A stretch of 64,000 bases of DNA from Choricystis sp. odSpoLacu1 (taxonomy: Eukaryota > Chlorophyta > Trebouxiophyceae), in NCBI GenBank assembly GCA_958009055.1, contig OY253653.1, forward strand, positions 496,001 through 560,000, in the 5' to 3' direction. Positions 39,647 through 51,897 of this stretch are shown piece by piece. Every line of letters starts with the position of its first letter. Position 1 is the first letter of the stretch. The notes under the pieces are model-generated. The model searched no databases, was not told the DNA's origin, and saw only the letters and a program-made list of their open reading frames with translations. A program made the position numbers and the translations under genes.

Positions 39647-41503
39647 TCACAAGTAGTCGCGCGGGTCGGCCACCGTGCCCGCCAGCGCGCTCGCAGCCGC
39701 GGTGAGCGGGGACGCCAAGTAAATTTGACCATCCTTGTGCCCCATGCGCCCCGGGAAGTTGCGGTTGGTGGTGGACACGCAGACTTCCGGTTCGTTCATG
39801 CGGGCAAACGTGTCGCGGGGGCCGCCCAGGCACGCCGCGCACGAGGGCGACGCGGGCGGGACGCATCCCGCGGCCGCAAAGATTTCGGCGGCCGTCTTGC
39901 CGTCGCACCCGGGCACGGGCAGGGCGTGCACATCGGCCCACACTTTCTGGGTGGCGGGGACGAGGTAGGTGGGCACCTTGACGGTGCCGCCTGCAGCGTG
40001 CAGCAGGCGCGCGGCGCCGAAAAAGTCTTCCGTCTTGCCACCCGTGCACGACCCGATGTACACGCGGTCGATCTTGGTGCCCGCCACGGACGCGGCTGTC
40101 TTGCGGTTGTCGGGGGAGTGGGGGGCGGCGACCAGGGGCTCCAGCTTGGACACGTCAAACCGGAACTCTTGAATGTACGAGGCGCCCCCATCCGCGTCCA
40201 CAACCTCAAACGGGTCGTTGGTGCGGGCGGTGACATACTCGACCGTCACCGAGTCCGCGGGGCACATGCCGTTCTTGCCGCCCGCTTCGACGACCATGTT
40301 GCAGATGGTCATGCGTTCCTCCATCGACATCTGGGAGATGGCGTCCCCCACAAACTCCATCGCCTTGTACGTCCCCCCCGCCACCGTGATCTCGCCAATG
40401 ATCTGCAGGATGAGGTCTTTGGCCATGAGGTAGGGCGGCATCTTGCCGTCCAGCACGAAGCGGAGGGTGGGGGGCACCTTGAGCAGGATTTTCCCGGTGC
40501 CCAGGACAAACCCAGCGTCCGTGTTGCCGACGCCCGTGGCAAACTGGCCAAAGGCGCCCGCGTTGCAGGTGTGGGAGTCGGTGCCCAGCAGCACGTCGCC
40601 GGGTTTGCAGTGGCCTTCCTGGGCGAGGGCAACGTGGCACACGCCCTTGTAGTCAGGGTTGGCTTTGAAGTCCCCCCTGTCCTGGATGTCGTAAAAGTGT
40701 TTGATGCCATACTGGGCAGCCATGTCGCGCAGGATGTCGACGTTGCGGTTGGCGCGGGCGTCCGAGGTGAAGATGTAGTGATCAGGGATTAAAACAATTG
40801 CGTCTGGGTCCCACACTTTGGCCGCCTCCCCAAACTCCTTCTGAAAGATGCCAAACGTTCCCGGCCCACACACGTCGTGCGTCATCAGTTTGTCGACGCG
40901 CGTCCAGATGTTGTCGCCCGGGCGCAGGGCGGCGCCGTCCGAGTGGTTGGACATAATTTTCTCGGTCATCGTCATGGCGCGCTTGACCTGTGGAAGTAAA
41001 GATGGAGGGATGAAAAGTATGTGTGTGAGCCACCAGGGGCAAGGACGGAGGCGGGGGTGCAACACCGCGTGGCTGGCGGGTGGACGTTTTGACCCTCTGT
41101 TTTTTCCCCTCAATTCGCCCCGATCGCCGCCCCCTTCCCACTCCCTCCCAAGCCACACACTCACCCGTCCTGTCGACGCGGGCGACCGGGCTGGCGTGGG
41201 CGGCGCCGCGGACGTGGAGGCGCGGGCGGGCGCGGCGTGAGTCGCGCGGCCGGCTGAGAAGGGGAGCGGGGTGGTGACGTCGTTAGGTGGGCGGCTGCCA
41301 AGATTGGACGCGCCACGGTGGCGGCAAGAGGCGGGTGAAGACACAGGCAAGCGTGCGGGTGGCGCCGGGCTCAGGCGCGCGGGGGCGCGAAGGCTCCCCC
41401 GCGACCTTCCGCCCAGCCGACGCGACCACCGACGTCCGCGCTGTGCGTGCGTGCCCCGCCCGTTTTGCAGCCGGCCTTCTCACAACGCACCCTGAGCACG
41501 CAT
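39647..41503 (-). CDS. IIL1: 3-isopropylmalate dehydratase, large (catalytic) subunit
   Basis: Leucine pathway, plastid stroma: isomerises 2- to 3-isopropylmalate with a 4Fe-4S cluster; also used in Met-chain elongation in some plants. The main exon 39647-40987 has the aconitase-family blocks LMTHDVCGPGTFGIFQKEFG, VLIPDHYIFTSDARANRNVD, AQEGHCKPGDVLLGTDSHTC, FGQFATGVGNTDAGFVLGTG, VYIGSCTGGKTEDF and SPSCAACLGGP, with the three cluster Cys in SCTGG and SCAAC. Exon 2 (41165-41253) encodes a transit peptide joined to VKRAMTMTEKIM. No ATG exists in exon 2's frame; I propose a 13-base exon 1 at 41491-41503 (MRAQ, donor GTGCGT, phase compatible), giving about 481 residues. That first exon is the uncertain part. 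Confidence 0.92.
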
Positions 41504-41760
41504 TGCGAGCGTGTGCGTCGCGCGCGCGTGTGTGTGGCGTGTGTGTGTGCGCGCGGAGAGCGTGGCGCGTGCGGGGAGAGTGCTTGGGAGAAAAAACTCG
41601 AGCGAAAGTGAAAACGTCGAACGAACGTTGCTTGAGGACACTGCTCTCGACGGCTTTTCAAAAAGCCGACGCGCCTCCCCTCCTCCCTGGTCTGCAGGGA
41701 TCACAGAGTCTCTCTGACAGGCGTGTCGGGCACACACAGGCCTCCCCACCCCTCGACCCA
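41504..41760. promoter_or_regulatory. Divergent promoter gap between isopropylmalate dehydratase and PurM
   Basis: 257 bases between the proposed start codons of two plastid biosynthetic enzymes. GC- and GT-rich near 41520-41570. No defined element. Confidence 0.4.
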
Positions 41761-43032
41761 ATGCGCGCGCCGACGCGCGCCCCGCGCTCTGCGCGCGTGC
41801 CGACGCGGCCGCCGCACGGCCCGCCCTCGCGCCCCACCGCCTCCCGCCCCCCCTCCGCCCCCGCCGGTCTGTCCTACAAGGATGCGGGCGTCGACATCGA
41901 CGCCGGCAACGAGCTGGTGCGCCGCATCCGCAAGCTCAACCCGTCGATTGGCGGGTTTTCGGGGATGGTGCCGTTTGGTGAGTCGGTTTGGAAGAAAAGC
42001 TTGTGGCGCAACGTGGCCGTCCTCCCCCGTCCCTCCTGCCTGGCATCAAGCGTCTAAGGAGCCGGTTGTATGTGGAAAGAAATCAAACAGAAGCAGCGTG
42101 GGTGCAGCGCACGCTGCGCGTGCATGCGTTTTCTTCCTCTTTCCAACCCCCTCCCTCCCTCCCACTCCCCAGGCGACTCCTTCCTCGTCGCCGGCACCGA
42201 CGGCGTCGGCACCAAGCTCAAACTGGCCTTCGACCTGGGCGTGCACGACACGATCGGCATCGACCTGGTGGCCATGAGCGTCAACGACATCATCACGTCC
42301 GGCGCCCTCCCCCTCTTCTTCCTCGACTACTACGCGACCGGCCGCCTGGACGTCGACGTGGCCGAAGCCGTCGTCAAAGGCATTGTGACTGGGTGCACCC
42401 AGTCGGGGTGCGTGTTGTTGGGCGGTGAAACTGCTGAGATGCCGGGATTTTACCAAGAGGGCGAATACGACGTCGCCGGCTTTGCCGTCGGCGCCGTCAA
42501 GCGCGAGGCCGTCATCGACGGCTCCCGCATCGCGGACGGAGACGCCGTACTGGCGTTCCCCTCCACCGGTGTCCACTCCAACGGGTTTTCGTTGGCGCGC
42601 GCGGTGGTTAAGAAGGCCGGCGCGTCTTTGGCCGACCCTGCCCCGTGGGACGCCTCCACCACCCTGGGCGCCTCCCTGCTCACCCCCACCCGCATCTATG
42701 TGGACGACGTCAAAGCCCTGCTGGCGTGTGGCGCGGACACCAGGGGGCTGGTGCACGTGACGGGGGGCGGCCTGCCCGAAAACGTGCCGCGCGTGTTGCC
42801 CAAAGGGCTGGGTGTCTCGATCGACACCACCGCCTGGACTCGTCCCCCCCTCTTCGACTGGCTACAATCCGCGGGCGGTGTGTCCGACGCTGAAATGTAC
42901 CGCACGTTCAACATGGGGGTGGGGTTGGTGGCGATCGTGCCGGCGGGGGACGCCGACCGCGCGGCGGCGGCCGCGCCTGGCGGGCGCATCATTGGCAAAG
43001 TGGTGGCGGGGGAGGGGGTGGAGCTGGTGTGA
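41761..43032 (+). CDS. PUR5: Phosphoribosylformylglycinamidine cyclo-ligase (AIR synthetase)
   Basis: Exons 41761-41977 and 42173-43032 give 358 residues. It catalyses the ATP-dependent ring closure that makes aminoimidazole ribonucleotide, fifth step of purine synthesis; in plants this is in plastids. The first 40 residues (Arg/Pro/Ser/Thr/Ala, no acid) are a transit peptide. Core blocks: [129 protein letters not shown] and FNMGVGLV. The enzyme stands alone, not fused to other purine enzymes as in animals. Confidence 0.96.
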
Positions 43033-43205
43033 GAGTGTGTGAAATGATTAAAAAACATTTCTTGTGACTGTGGCAGAGAGACAACGGAACCACGCTGGCG
43101 AAGCGGGGGGTGAGTTGAGAGGGTGGTGGAAAAGCGAAGCAATCACAAAGAAAGCCTTTTCTTTCTCCCCCCCTTTCCCCCCCTGTTTCTCCCTCTTTCC
43201 ACACC

Positions 43206-46200
43206 ATGCCACCGCCCGACGGCGGCGGCGGTGCCCCCGCCCTGGCCACCCACACCGTGGGCACGCTCGTGTGGGTGCCCGCCGACGGGGGTGCCGCGTG
43301 GGCCAAAGGCGATGTCGTGCGCGTGCTGCCGGGGGGCCGCCTGGCGGTCCGCCTGGAAGACGGAGGGGACGAAGTGGATCTGGAGGCGGCGTCGTGCCCT
43401 GTGCAAAACCCGGCCGCCAGACTGGGGGTGGAGGTGAGAGCGGGAGGAGGGGAGAGGGGGATTGCGTCGCGCGCAATCGCGCGGCAGGGGGGGGGGGGGG
43501 AAGCGCGCCACACTCTCGCGCCGCGTCCCCGCTCCCGCCGCGAGTGTCGACCGACTGGGCGTGTGCGTGACCAGCGGCTGGCCGAGGGCCAGGAGGCGTG
43601 CACAGATGGGAGGAGATTGCATTTTTTTACGCGCTAACACCCGCGCATTGCGCGGCGTGTCACCCGGCTGGCCCTCGCGACCCTCAACACGGCACCGCCT
43701 GCCACACACGCTGCAGCGTGTGTGTGTGTGTGTGCTGCACGGGTTTCAAGGGGGACTGGCGACACGCACGTGGCAGAGAGACCAGCACACAAGACTCGCT
43801 TCTTCTCACCCCCTTTCCCTCCACCACCCACGCAGGACATGACAACGCTCTCCCACCTCAACGAGCCCGGCGTGCTGTACAACCTGCAGACGCGGTGAGT
43901 GGGAGGGATAGTGTGTGTGTGTGTCTCTGTGTGTGTGTGTGTGTGTGTTGCGTTGTCTCTTTCGATCAAATCAGTCTCACCCCTCCCCTCCTCCCTCCCC
44001 TAGCTACGCCCTCGACGCCATCTACACCTACACCGGCTCCATCCTCATCGCGGTCAACCCGTTCTGCCCTCTGCCTCATTTATACGGCACCGATATGATG
44101 GCCCAGTACCGGGGCGCCCGCCTTGGCGACCTCTCCCCCCACGTCTACGCCGTCGCGGACGCCGCCCACGCCGCCATGACGAGGACGGGGCGCCCCCAAG
44201 CCATCCTGGTGTCTGGTGAGTCGGGCGCCGGCAAGACGGAGACCGCCAAGCTGGTCATGCAGTTTTTGGCGTGGGCGGGCGACGCGACTGCTGCGGCGCG
44301 CGGGGGTGGTGTGCCGCCACCCTCCCTCCCCACCACCACCGCCACCACCGCCGCCGACCGGGAGGGCGGCGTGGAGCGCCAGGTGCTGGAGTCCAACCCG
44401 CTGCTGGAGGCATTCGGCAATGCGAAGACTGTGCGCAACGACAACTCGTCTCGGTTTGGAAAATACGTCGACATCCAGTTCGCCCCCTCCGGCCGCATCT
44501 CGGGGGCTGCCGTCCGCACCTACCTGCTGGAACGGTCCCGCGTGGTAGGCGTGAACGACCCGGAGCGTTCGTTCCACATTTTCTACCAGCTGTGTGACGG
44601 CGCGTCGCCCGCTGAAAAAGTCGCCCTGCGCCTGCGCCCCGCCCCCGAGTTTGCGTACCTGGCGCGCTCGTCCTGCTTCGACCTGCCCGGCGTGTCCAAC
44701 GCGGCCGAGTACAGGCGCACGCGGGCCGCCATGGCGGCGGTCGGGATCGATGATGACGATGCCGCGGCGGCACTGCGCGTCGTGGCGGCGGTGCTGCATC
44801 TCGGCAACATCGCCTTCGCCCCCGACGGCGACGACGCGTGCGCCCTGGCGCCCGGGGACGACCCGGCCTCCAGCCTGGATGCAGCCGCCACACTGCTGGG
44901 CGTGGAGACTCCCGCCCTGTTGAAAGCGCTCACCACGCGCACGCGCACCACGCCCGACGGCCCCATCGTCTCCCCACTCCCCGCCCCCGCGGCCGTCGAC
45001 AACCGGGACTCCCTGGCCAAAGCCCTGTACGCCCGCCTGTTTGACTGGCTGGTGGCCCGCGTGAATGGGGCGATTGGGCAGGACAAACAGGCGGCGTCGT
45101 CGATCGGCGTGCTCGACATCTATGGCTTTGAATGTTTCACGGACAACGATTTCGAACAGTTCTGCATCAATCTGGCCAACGAGAAGCTGCAGCAACACTT
45201 CAACGCGCACGTGTTCAAGATGGAGCAGGCGGAGTATGGGCGGGAAGGCATCGACTGGGCGTACATCGAGTTTGCGGACAACCAGGACGTTTTAGACTTG
45301 GTAGAGGGTGCACGCGCCCCCACCCGCGCCGCGGGCGTCATCGACTGCCTGGACGACGTGTGCCGCTTCCCGCGCGCGTCGGCGGCCGACTTTGCGTCCA
45401 AGCTGGACGGCACGCCCTCCGTGGCGGGCAGCGCACGGTTTGCGCGGCCGCCGCGCCAGCCTGACGCGTTTGCGATCACGCACTATGCGGGGGCGGTCAC
45501 CTACACCGTCGCCAACTTTCTGGCCAAAAACAGGGACTTTGTGGTGGCTGAACACGAAGCCCTGGCTGCGGCCTCGTCCGACCCATTTGTGGCGGCACTG
45601 TACCCCCAGGCGGAGGATGGGGAGGGCGGCTCGTCAAAGTCGGCCTACCGTTTTTCGTCCGTCGCGGCGCGCTTCAAGACGCAGCTCGCCGACCTCATGG
45701 CCACCCTGGCCGCCGCGGACCCGCACTACGTGCGCTGCGTCAAGCCTAACGGCGCCAACGCGCCCGCCGCGTTTGAACCTGCCAACGTGCTGCACCAGCT
45801 GCGGTGTGGCGGCGTGCTCGAGGCGGTGCGCATCTCGTGCGCCGGGTTCCCCGCCAAGATCCCGTACGCCGACTTTGTGGACCACTTCTGGGCGCTGGCG
45901 CCGACGGCTGCGGCCGCAGGAGATGACGTTGCAGCCGCCAAAGCCATCGCCAAGGCCGCCTCCATCGGCGGGTGGCAGGCGGGGCGCACCAAAGTGTTTC
46001 TGCGTGCGGGGGCGATGGCGCGCCTCGACGCGCTGCGCACCGACGTCCTCAACAAGGCCGCCCTCACGCTGCAGCGCTTCGGGCGCGGCTTCATCGCGCG
46101 GCGCCGGTTTGCGCGGGCCAAGGCGGCCGTCGTCACGCTGCAGGCGGGCGCGCGCGGGTGGGCCGCGCGCGCGCGCGCGTGCGCGCGCTGAGGCGCGAGC

Positions 46201-48776
46201 GCGCCGCCATCGCTGTGCAGCGCGCGTGGCGGGGGGCGGCTGCCCGCGCCCAGCTGGCGCGGGCGAAAGCGGCGGCCACCAGCATTCAAGCGGTGTGGCG
46301 TGGCTTTGCGTCGCGCCGCCAAACCAAGGACGTCAAGCGCTGGCGCGCGGCCATCGCGGTCCAGGCCGCCTGGCGCGCCCGGGCGGCCCGCCTGCAGCTT
46401 GCGTCTGCCCGCGACGCGGCGTCCACCATCGCGCGCGCGTGGAGGTGCAGGGTGGCGAGGCGGGAGCTGCGGTTGAGGCGGGCCGCCGCGCGCGACACCG
46501 TCAAGCTCGTGTCGGACAAGGCCGCCCTCGAAACGCGGCTCACCGAGCTGGAGCGCGTGCTGGCGTCCGTCACCAACCAGCGCAACGACATGAAGGCCGC
46601 GTTGAAAGAAGAGAAAGCGGCGCGTGATGCCGCGGAAGCGCGCGCGGCTGCGGCAGAGGGGGAGGCCGCTGCCGCTGCGGCCGCTGCCGCGACTGCGGCT
46701 GCAGCGTTCGCGGCCGACACCGACGCCGCGCTCGCCTCCCTGCGCGCCGACCTGGACGCCGCCCGCGCGGACGCCGAGACCGCGCGCGCCGCCGCCGCCG
46801 CCGCCCGCGCCCAGGCGGCGGCGGAGGCCATCTCCGCGGCGCAGCGCGTCGCGGCGGCCGACGCGGCGCGCGCAGAGGCCGACGCGCGCGCGGCCGCGAC
46901 GCGTGATGACCTGACCACCCGCCTGTCCAACGCGGTGGCCCAGCGAGATGCGGCGAGAGAGGAAGCGTTGATGGCGGCTGAAAAGCTGGCCAAGCTGGAG
47001 GAGGATGTGGCGAGTGGGGCGCTGGTGGCGAAAAGCGGCGCGTCGACCGCGCTCGCGGCAGCGCCGGCGTCGGCCGCCGCGGTCGCCGCCAACGGGTCGC
47101 CCCTGGGCCTGCCCCGCCCGGGGGCCGGCGTGGACGGCCTGTCCGAGGTGGACCGCAGGCAGAGAGAGCTGTACACCAAGCAACAGCTGCTGCTGCGGGA
47201 GCAGCGGTCGGCCGACCAGGAGAAACTGTTGGCGTGCATTTCTGGTGAGCGGAGACGAGCAGAGGGGCTTGGCTGTGTGTGTGTGTGCGTCGTCCCCGCC
47301 TGTGTCGCCCCTCAGCCCCCCCCCCCCCCCCCCCTCCCCCCCCCCCTCTCCCACACCCAGGCGACCTCGGCTTCCACAACGGCCGCCCCGTCGCCGCCCT
47401 GCTCATCTTCCGGTCGTGCCTGCAGTGGCGCGCGTTTTCGGCCGACCGCACCACGCTCTTTGACCGCGTCATCGCCACCATGGGCGCCGTCATCGAACGC
47501 CGCCAGGATGACAACGCGACGCTGGCCTACTGGTTGACCAACACGGTGACCCTGCTGCACCTGCTGCAGAAAAACGTCAAACCCGCCCCTGGCGGCGCCT
47601 ACGCCGCCCGCCTGCGCGCGTCGCCGTCGGCCGCCGCGCGCTCCTTCTTCGGCGGCAAGGCGGGCGGCGCCTTCACCTCCTTCTTTGCGCGCGCCACAGC
47701 GGCTGCTTCCTCTCCGGGTGGCGCGGCCGCGTCTCCTCCTGGCGGTGGTGGGGCACTGGGAGGAGATGCATCCATCCACGCGGGCGGCGCGGGCGGCTTC
47801 CGCGCGGTCGAAGCCAAGTACCCGGCCCTCCTGTTCAAGCAGCAGCTGGACGCGTTTGTGCAGAAGATTTTCCCCATGCTGCGCGACAACGTCAAGAAGG
47901 AGGTGGCGCCCTCGCTCGCGGCGTGCGTGCACGCGCCGCGCGCGGCGGGCGGCGCGCGCGGCGCCGCGCGTGCGCGCGGCGCCGCGTCCCCAGACCGCGC
48001 CGCCTCCTCCTCCTCGTCCCTGTCCCCTCACTGGGGCGCCGTGCTGGGCGCGTTCGACAGGCTGCTGGCCACCCTGACCGCCGCCTCCGTCCCCCCCTTC
48101 CTCGTGCGCGCGCTGTTTCGCCAACTGTTTGCGTTTGTGGATGTCCAACTCTTCAACCAGCTGCTCCTGCGCCGCGAGTGCTGCTCCTTCTCCAACGGCG
48201 AATACGTCAAGACGGGACTGGCCGAAGTGGAAGCCTGGATCGGGCGGGCGGGCCCCGACGCCGTGGGTGGCGCGTGGGAGGAGTTGCGCCATGTGCGCCA
48301 AGCCGTCACGTTTCTCGTCATCCACCAAAAACACAGGAAGACGCTGGACGAGATCACGGCCGACCTGTGCCCCGTCCTGTCTGTGCAGCAGCTGTACCGC
48401 ATCTCCACCATGTACTGGGACGATCGCTACGGCACGGAGACGGTGTCGCACGGCGTGCTGGCCGCGATGAAGAGCGCGATGGTGGATGCCGCGGCCGGGG
48501 GCGCCGCCTCCCACTCCTTCCTCCTGGACGACGACTCCTCCATCCCGTTCACCGCGGACGATGTGGCGGCCGGGGTGGATGACGCCGGCCTGTATGGCGA
48601 TGTTCCCATTCCGCCGGCCCTGGAGGAGGGCGACTCGTTCGCGTTTTTGGCGCGGGATTTGCGCAAGGCGCCCCCCGCGCTGCCGGCAGCGCCGTCGCCC
48701 GGGGCAGGAGGGGGGCCGCCGCGGGGCACGCCGCCGTCTGGGGCGCCGCCCCGGCCGCCGCTGGCGACGCCGCAGT

Positions 48777-48778
<2 letters not shown>
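43206..48778 (+). CDS. Class XI myosin heavy chain (frame break in a GC-repeat)
   Basis: Exons 43206-43433, 43836-43894, 44004-47244 and 47361-48778; about 1647 residues. N-terminal SH3-like domain (LVWVPADGGAAWAKGDVVRV). Motor: P-loop GESGAGKTET (about residue 167), switch I NDNSSRFGK, switch II DIYGFE (about 466), relay FCINLANEKLQQHFN, actin site VRCVKPN, converter-end KVFLRAGAMARLD. Neck: several IQ motifs (LQRFGRGFIARRRF, IQAVWRGFASRRQ). Coiled coil rich in Ala/Glu. C-terminal dilute (DIL) cargo domain: NTVTLLHLLQKN, LLLRRECCSFSNGEYVKTGL, LRHVRQAVTFLVIHQK. This is plant-type myosin XI, an organelle motor. At about 46163-46190, inside the IQ region, an alternating GC tract breaks the frame; removing one GC unit (or adding one base) restores it. 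The tail is Pro/Gly-rich. Confidence 0.92.
43434..43835 (+). other. Myosin intron 1 (402 bases)
   Basis: GTGAGA...CCACGCAG. Contains a G run near 43490 and a short (GT)n at 43718-43733. No gene inside. Confidence 0.8.
43911..43949 (+). repeat. (GT)n microsatellite in myosin intron 2
   Basis: GT dinucleotides with one CTCT interruption, starting 16 bases after the donor at 43895. Confidence 0.85.

Positions 48779-48809
<31 letters not shown>
48777..48809 (+). repeat. (GA)n tract after the myosin stop codon
   Basis: Begins with the stop codon TAG itself and continues as almost pure GA for about 30 bases. Confidence 0.85.
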
Positions 48810-49039
48810 CCTCTCTCGAGGGTGGGTTGACTTTTGCACACCCGCGCACACCTGCGCACGTTTTTTTATTGGTTTCCCTTTTTCCACACCCCCAGTAAGC
48901 ATCAGAATCGTCACGCCCCCCGCCTATTGACCCATTACTTTGTCTCCGCATGCAGCAGGGCATAGTGTTTGGTTTACACAACAGCGAGTAGGAAGAAAAA
49001 ACAGAGCTCCAAAAAAGACCTAGCAACATTCCCATCACA

Positions 49040-49455
49040 TCACATCGGCGTCAGCAGCTGGGCCAGGCTGGGGCGGGGCTCCGTGTACAGCAGGCCCAGG
49101 ACGATGATGGCGGGGATGAAGGCGACGTGGACGATGGGCTGTGTGGGTGGGTGGGGGGTCCGGGGTTGGTGCGCTGTTCGGCATCGAGCGGGCAGCGCAC
49201 ACACCCTCCCCTCCCGCCGTCCGCTTCCGCTCCCCGCCCACGCACACACATCTGAGCGAGACTTGGCGCGTGGCCGGTGTGGCACGCGCCGCACGGCCGG
49301 CCAACACCCGCGCGCACGAGCGTTCTCTGCCCCTGTCGATGCCGCGTTGTTTCCTGCCTCCTCTCTCTCCTCCTCACCTTGCCATACTCCACCACCTTGT
49401 CCACGGTGGCCCACACAGCGTCCTCCAGCTCGCCGACGGTCTTGGGGACGGGCAT
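49040..49455 (-). CDS. TOM7: TOM7, mitochondrial outer-membrane translocase subunit
   Basis: Exons 49378-49455 and 49040-49138 give only 58 residues. Plant-type TOM7 is small and single-spanning; it tunes assembly of the TOM40 pore complex. The key stretch is KVVEYGKPIVHVAFIPAIIV, followed by LGLLYTEPRPSLAQLLTPM, where FIP within the membrane helix and the P-x-P-SL-x-QLL-x-P end are the family signature. The intron (49139-49377) is longer than the coding sequence and falls at the exact junction GK/PI. Receptor TOM20 is encoded elsewhere in this window, but there is no sign that the two are linked beyond chance. Confidence 0.88.
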
Positions 49456-49643
49456 CGGGGATGGACGGGGGGCAAAATGGACAGCAAGAAGAGAGAGGCA
49501 GCGCCTGCGAAGTAAGATAAGAGTGAGCGAGAGGGAAATCAGGCACCGATTCAAAACACTCTCCGGTTTTTCCACGAAAAAACTGGAGGGGAAGCGCTCT
49601 CGTGTGTGCCTCCCCCTCTTTTTTACCCAGCCACACTCCCCAC

Positions 49644-51664
49644 ATGACTCCCTCCCCGCGCGCCGCGGCCACCAGCCCGCGCGTGCGCCGCGCCGGCGGT
49701 CGGACGTCGCCCTCGCCCCCGCTCACCTTTCCCGGCCTCGCCGGCGCCACCCCGGCCTGGGTGCGGTCTGTGGTCACCACCCTGACGGCGGCGTCGTGGG
49801 CGCCGCCCGAGGCGACGGGGGCGTTGGTGCCGGCAAGCGTCGTCGTTGCCATTCTTGACGCACTGGCCCGCGTGCTGGACGCGGAGCCCACGGTGGCGGA
49901 CGTGAGTTGGATGGATGGTGTTGTGTGCGTGTGTGAGCGGGTTGAATCCCGCGTGAAGAGAGAGGGAGGCAGGAGGCCGACGCAGTCCCTCCCTCACTTT
50001 TGTTGTTCCCTCCCTCCCTCCCCCACAGCTCCACCCGCCCGACCACGCCCGCGTCGTCGTCGTGGGCGACACGCACGGTCACTACCATGACGTGGTGGCG
50101 ATGTGAGTGTGTGTGATTGTGTGTGTTTGTGTGGGCTAAACAAGCAAACAAAACACACGCGCACCCTTTTCTCACCCCACTCCTCCTCACACACACACAC
50201 AGGCTCGACCTCGTGGGCGAGCCCGACCCCCACACCCGCTACGTCTTCAACGGCGACTTTGTGGACAGGGGGGCGTGGGGCCTGGAAACACTCCTGCTGC
50301 TCGCCGCGTGGCGCCTGACCGCCGCCTCCTCCCCCACCCACCCCCCCACCGTCACCCTGCTGCGCGGCAACCACGAGTCCGCAACCTGCACCGCTGTCTA
50401 TGGATTTCGGGCGGAGTTGATCGCCAAGCTGGGGGCGAGGGATGGGGCTGCCGCTTACCGCTCCGCCCGCGCTGTCTTTGCCCGCCTCCCCCTGGCCGCC
50501 CTGGTGGCCGACACCACGCTCGTGCTGCATGGAGGGCTGTTCAGGTCGCCGTTGCCTCGCGGCGGCTGGGCGGCCGGCAAGCGGGCCCATCCGGGCGCGC
50601 TGTCCCCCGCCGCCGCGCGCCGCGCGGCCGCACGCCGCGCGGCCGCGGCGGACACGACGCTGGGCAGCATTGCTGATCTGAGGGCTGCCTCCAAGGGTGG
50701 CGCCGACCCGTCGGGGCGGGGCGCGTCGCGGCTGGCGGCCGACGTGCTGTGGTCTGACCCGTCCCCCGACCGCGGCGTCGAATCCAACGACGCGCGCGGC
50801 GTCGGCCTCCTGTTTGGGCCGGACGCCACCCAAGCCTTTTGCCGGGCCAACGGGGTGCGCCTGGTGCTGCGGTCGCATGAAGGGCCGGACGCGCGAGACG
50901 GGCGCGACGGCATGGCCCCAATTCTCGGAGGCTTCGCCCTCGACCACGCCGGCCCGGCCGGCTCCCTGTTCACCGTGTTCTCGGCGGCCGACTACCCCAT
51001 GTTCGCCGCCCCCGGGGACGGGCGGTACCACAACCTGGGGGCGGTGGCCGTGTTGACTGCCCCGGCTTTCGACACGCCCAACTTCACTCAGTACCCGGCC
51101 GCCCCGCGCCCCCCCGCCTCCCCTTACTACGACCTGGGAGAGCCCGACAGCGATGAAGACGTGCCCGTAGGCTTTGGGGAGGCGGGCGGGTCGGAGCTGA
51201 GTGGCGGCGTCGCGCTGGGGGGGGGCGACGACGACGCGGCGTCGCGGAGGCGGGGGGGGCGGCGGTCGCCGTCCCCCACCAGCCCGCGCGGCGGGCGGCG
51301 CACGCCATCCCCAATGAGGGCGGGAGTGGCGGCGGCGGTGGCGCGCAGGACGAGTCCGCGGCTGGGTGCGCCGCCTGCGAGCCCGCGCGCGCAGGCGGGC
51401 GCGGCCAGACCGGTGCCGTCGAGCCCCCGTGCCACCGCCAAGGCGGCTTCCATCAGTCCTCGCGCCGCCGCCGCCGCCGCCGCCAAGCCGGCCAGCCCGC
51501 GGGCGGGGGGCAAGCCCGCGACGGCGTCGCCGAACGAAAACGAGCCGGCGCCCGGCTCGCCGCGCGCGGCGGCGGGGGCCGCCAAAGCGGCTGCTGCGGC
51601 GACTGCGGCAGCGCCCCACCACCGTGCGCCCAGTCCGCTGGCCAGCGGGCGGCGGGGGCAGTAG
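49644..51664 (+). CDS. PPP-family Ser/Thr protein phosphatase with SPR-rich tail
   Basis: Exons 49644-49901, 50029-50102 and 50203-51664 encode 597 residues. The metallophosphatase motifs are all there: GDTHGHYHD (about residue 99), GDFVDRGAWG (about 127), RGNHESATCTAVYGF (about 165), LVLHGGLF, LRSHEGPD and FSAADYPMFAAPGDGRYHNL, close to the PP5 group in the last block. The N-terminal 85 residues contain no TPR that I can see, so it is not plain PP5. The C-terminal 160 residues are low-complexity and basic: SPTSPRGGRRTPSPM, then at least five SPRA-type units spaced 12-25 residues apart. Such sites fit proline-directed kinases. Substrates unknown. Confidence 0.87.
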
Positions 51665-51897
51665 AACAAGGGGGAGAGGGAGGGAGAAAAAACAGGCACG
51701 TTGTTAATTCGCTGTTTTCTTGGTTTGTTAGGGGCGCGTTTCGATTTTTTGTGCTGTTGTCAAGAACACAACCTCGTCACAACGAATGGTCATCATCATC
51801 GGGGACGGATGGGGATTCTGGGGGCGGGGTTTACTAACATCACTCACTCTCTCTCTCACTCCCCCCAAAAAGAAATAAACACAACCCCAAAAACATG

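Noticed and set aside
11285..49455. TOM20 and TOM7 as a functional cluster
   Set aside because: They are about 37 kb apart with many unrelated genes between; chance is sufficient.
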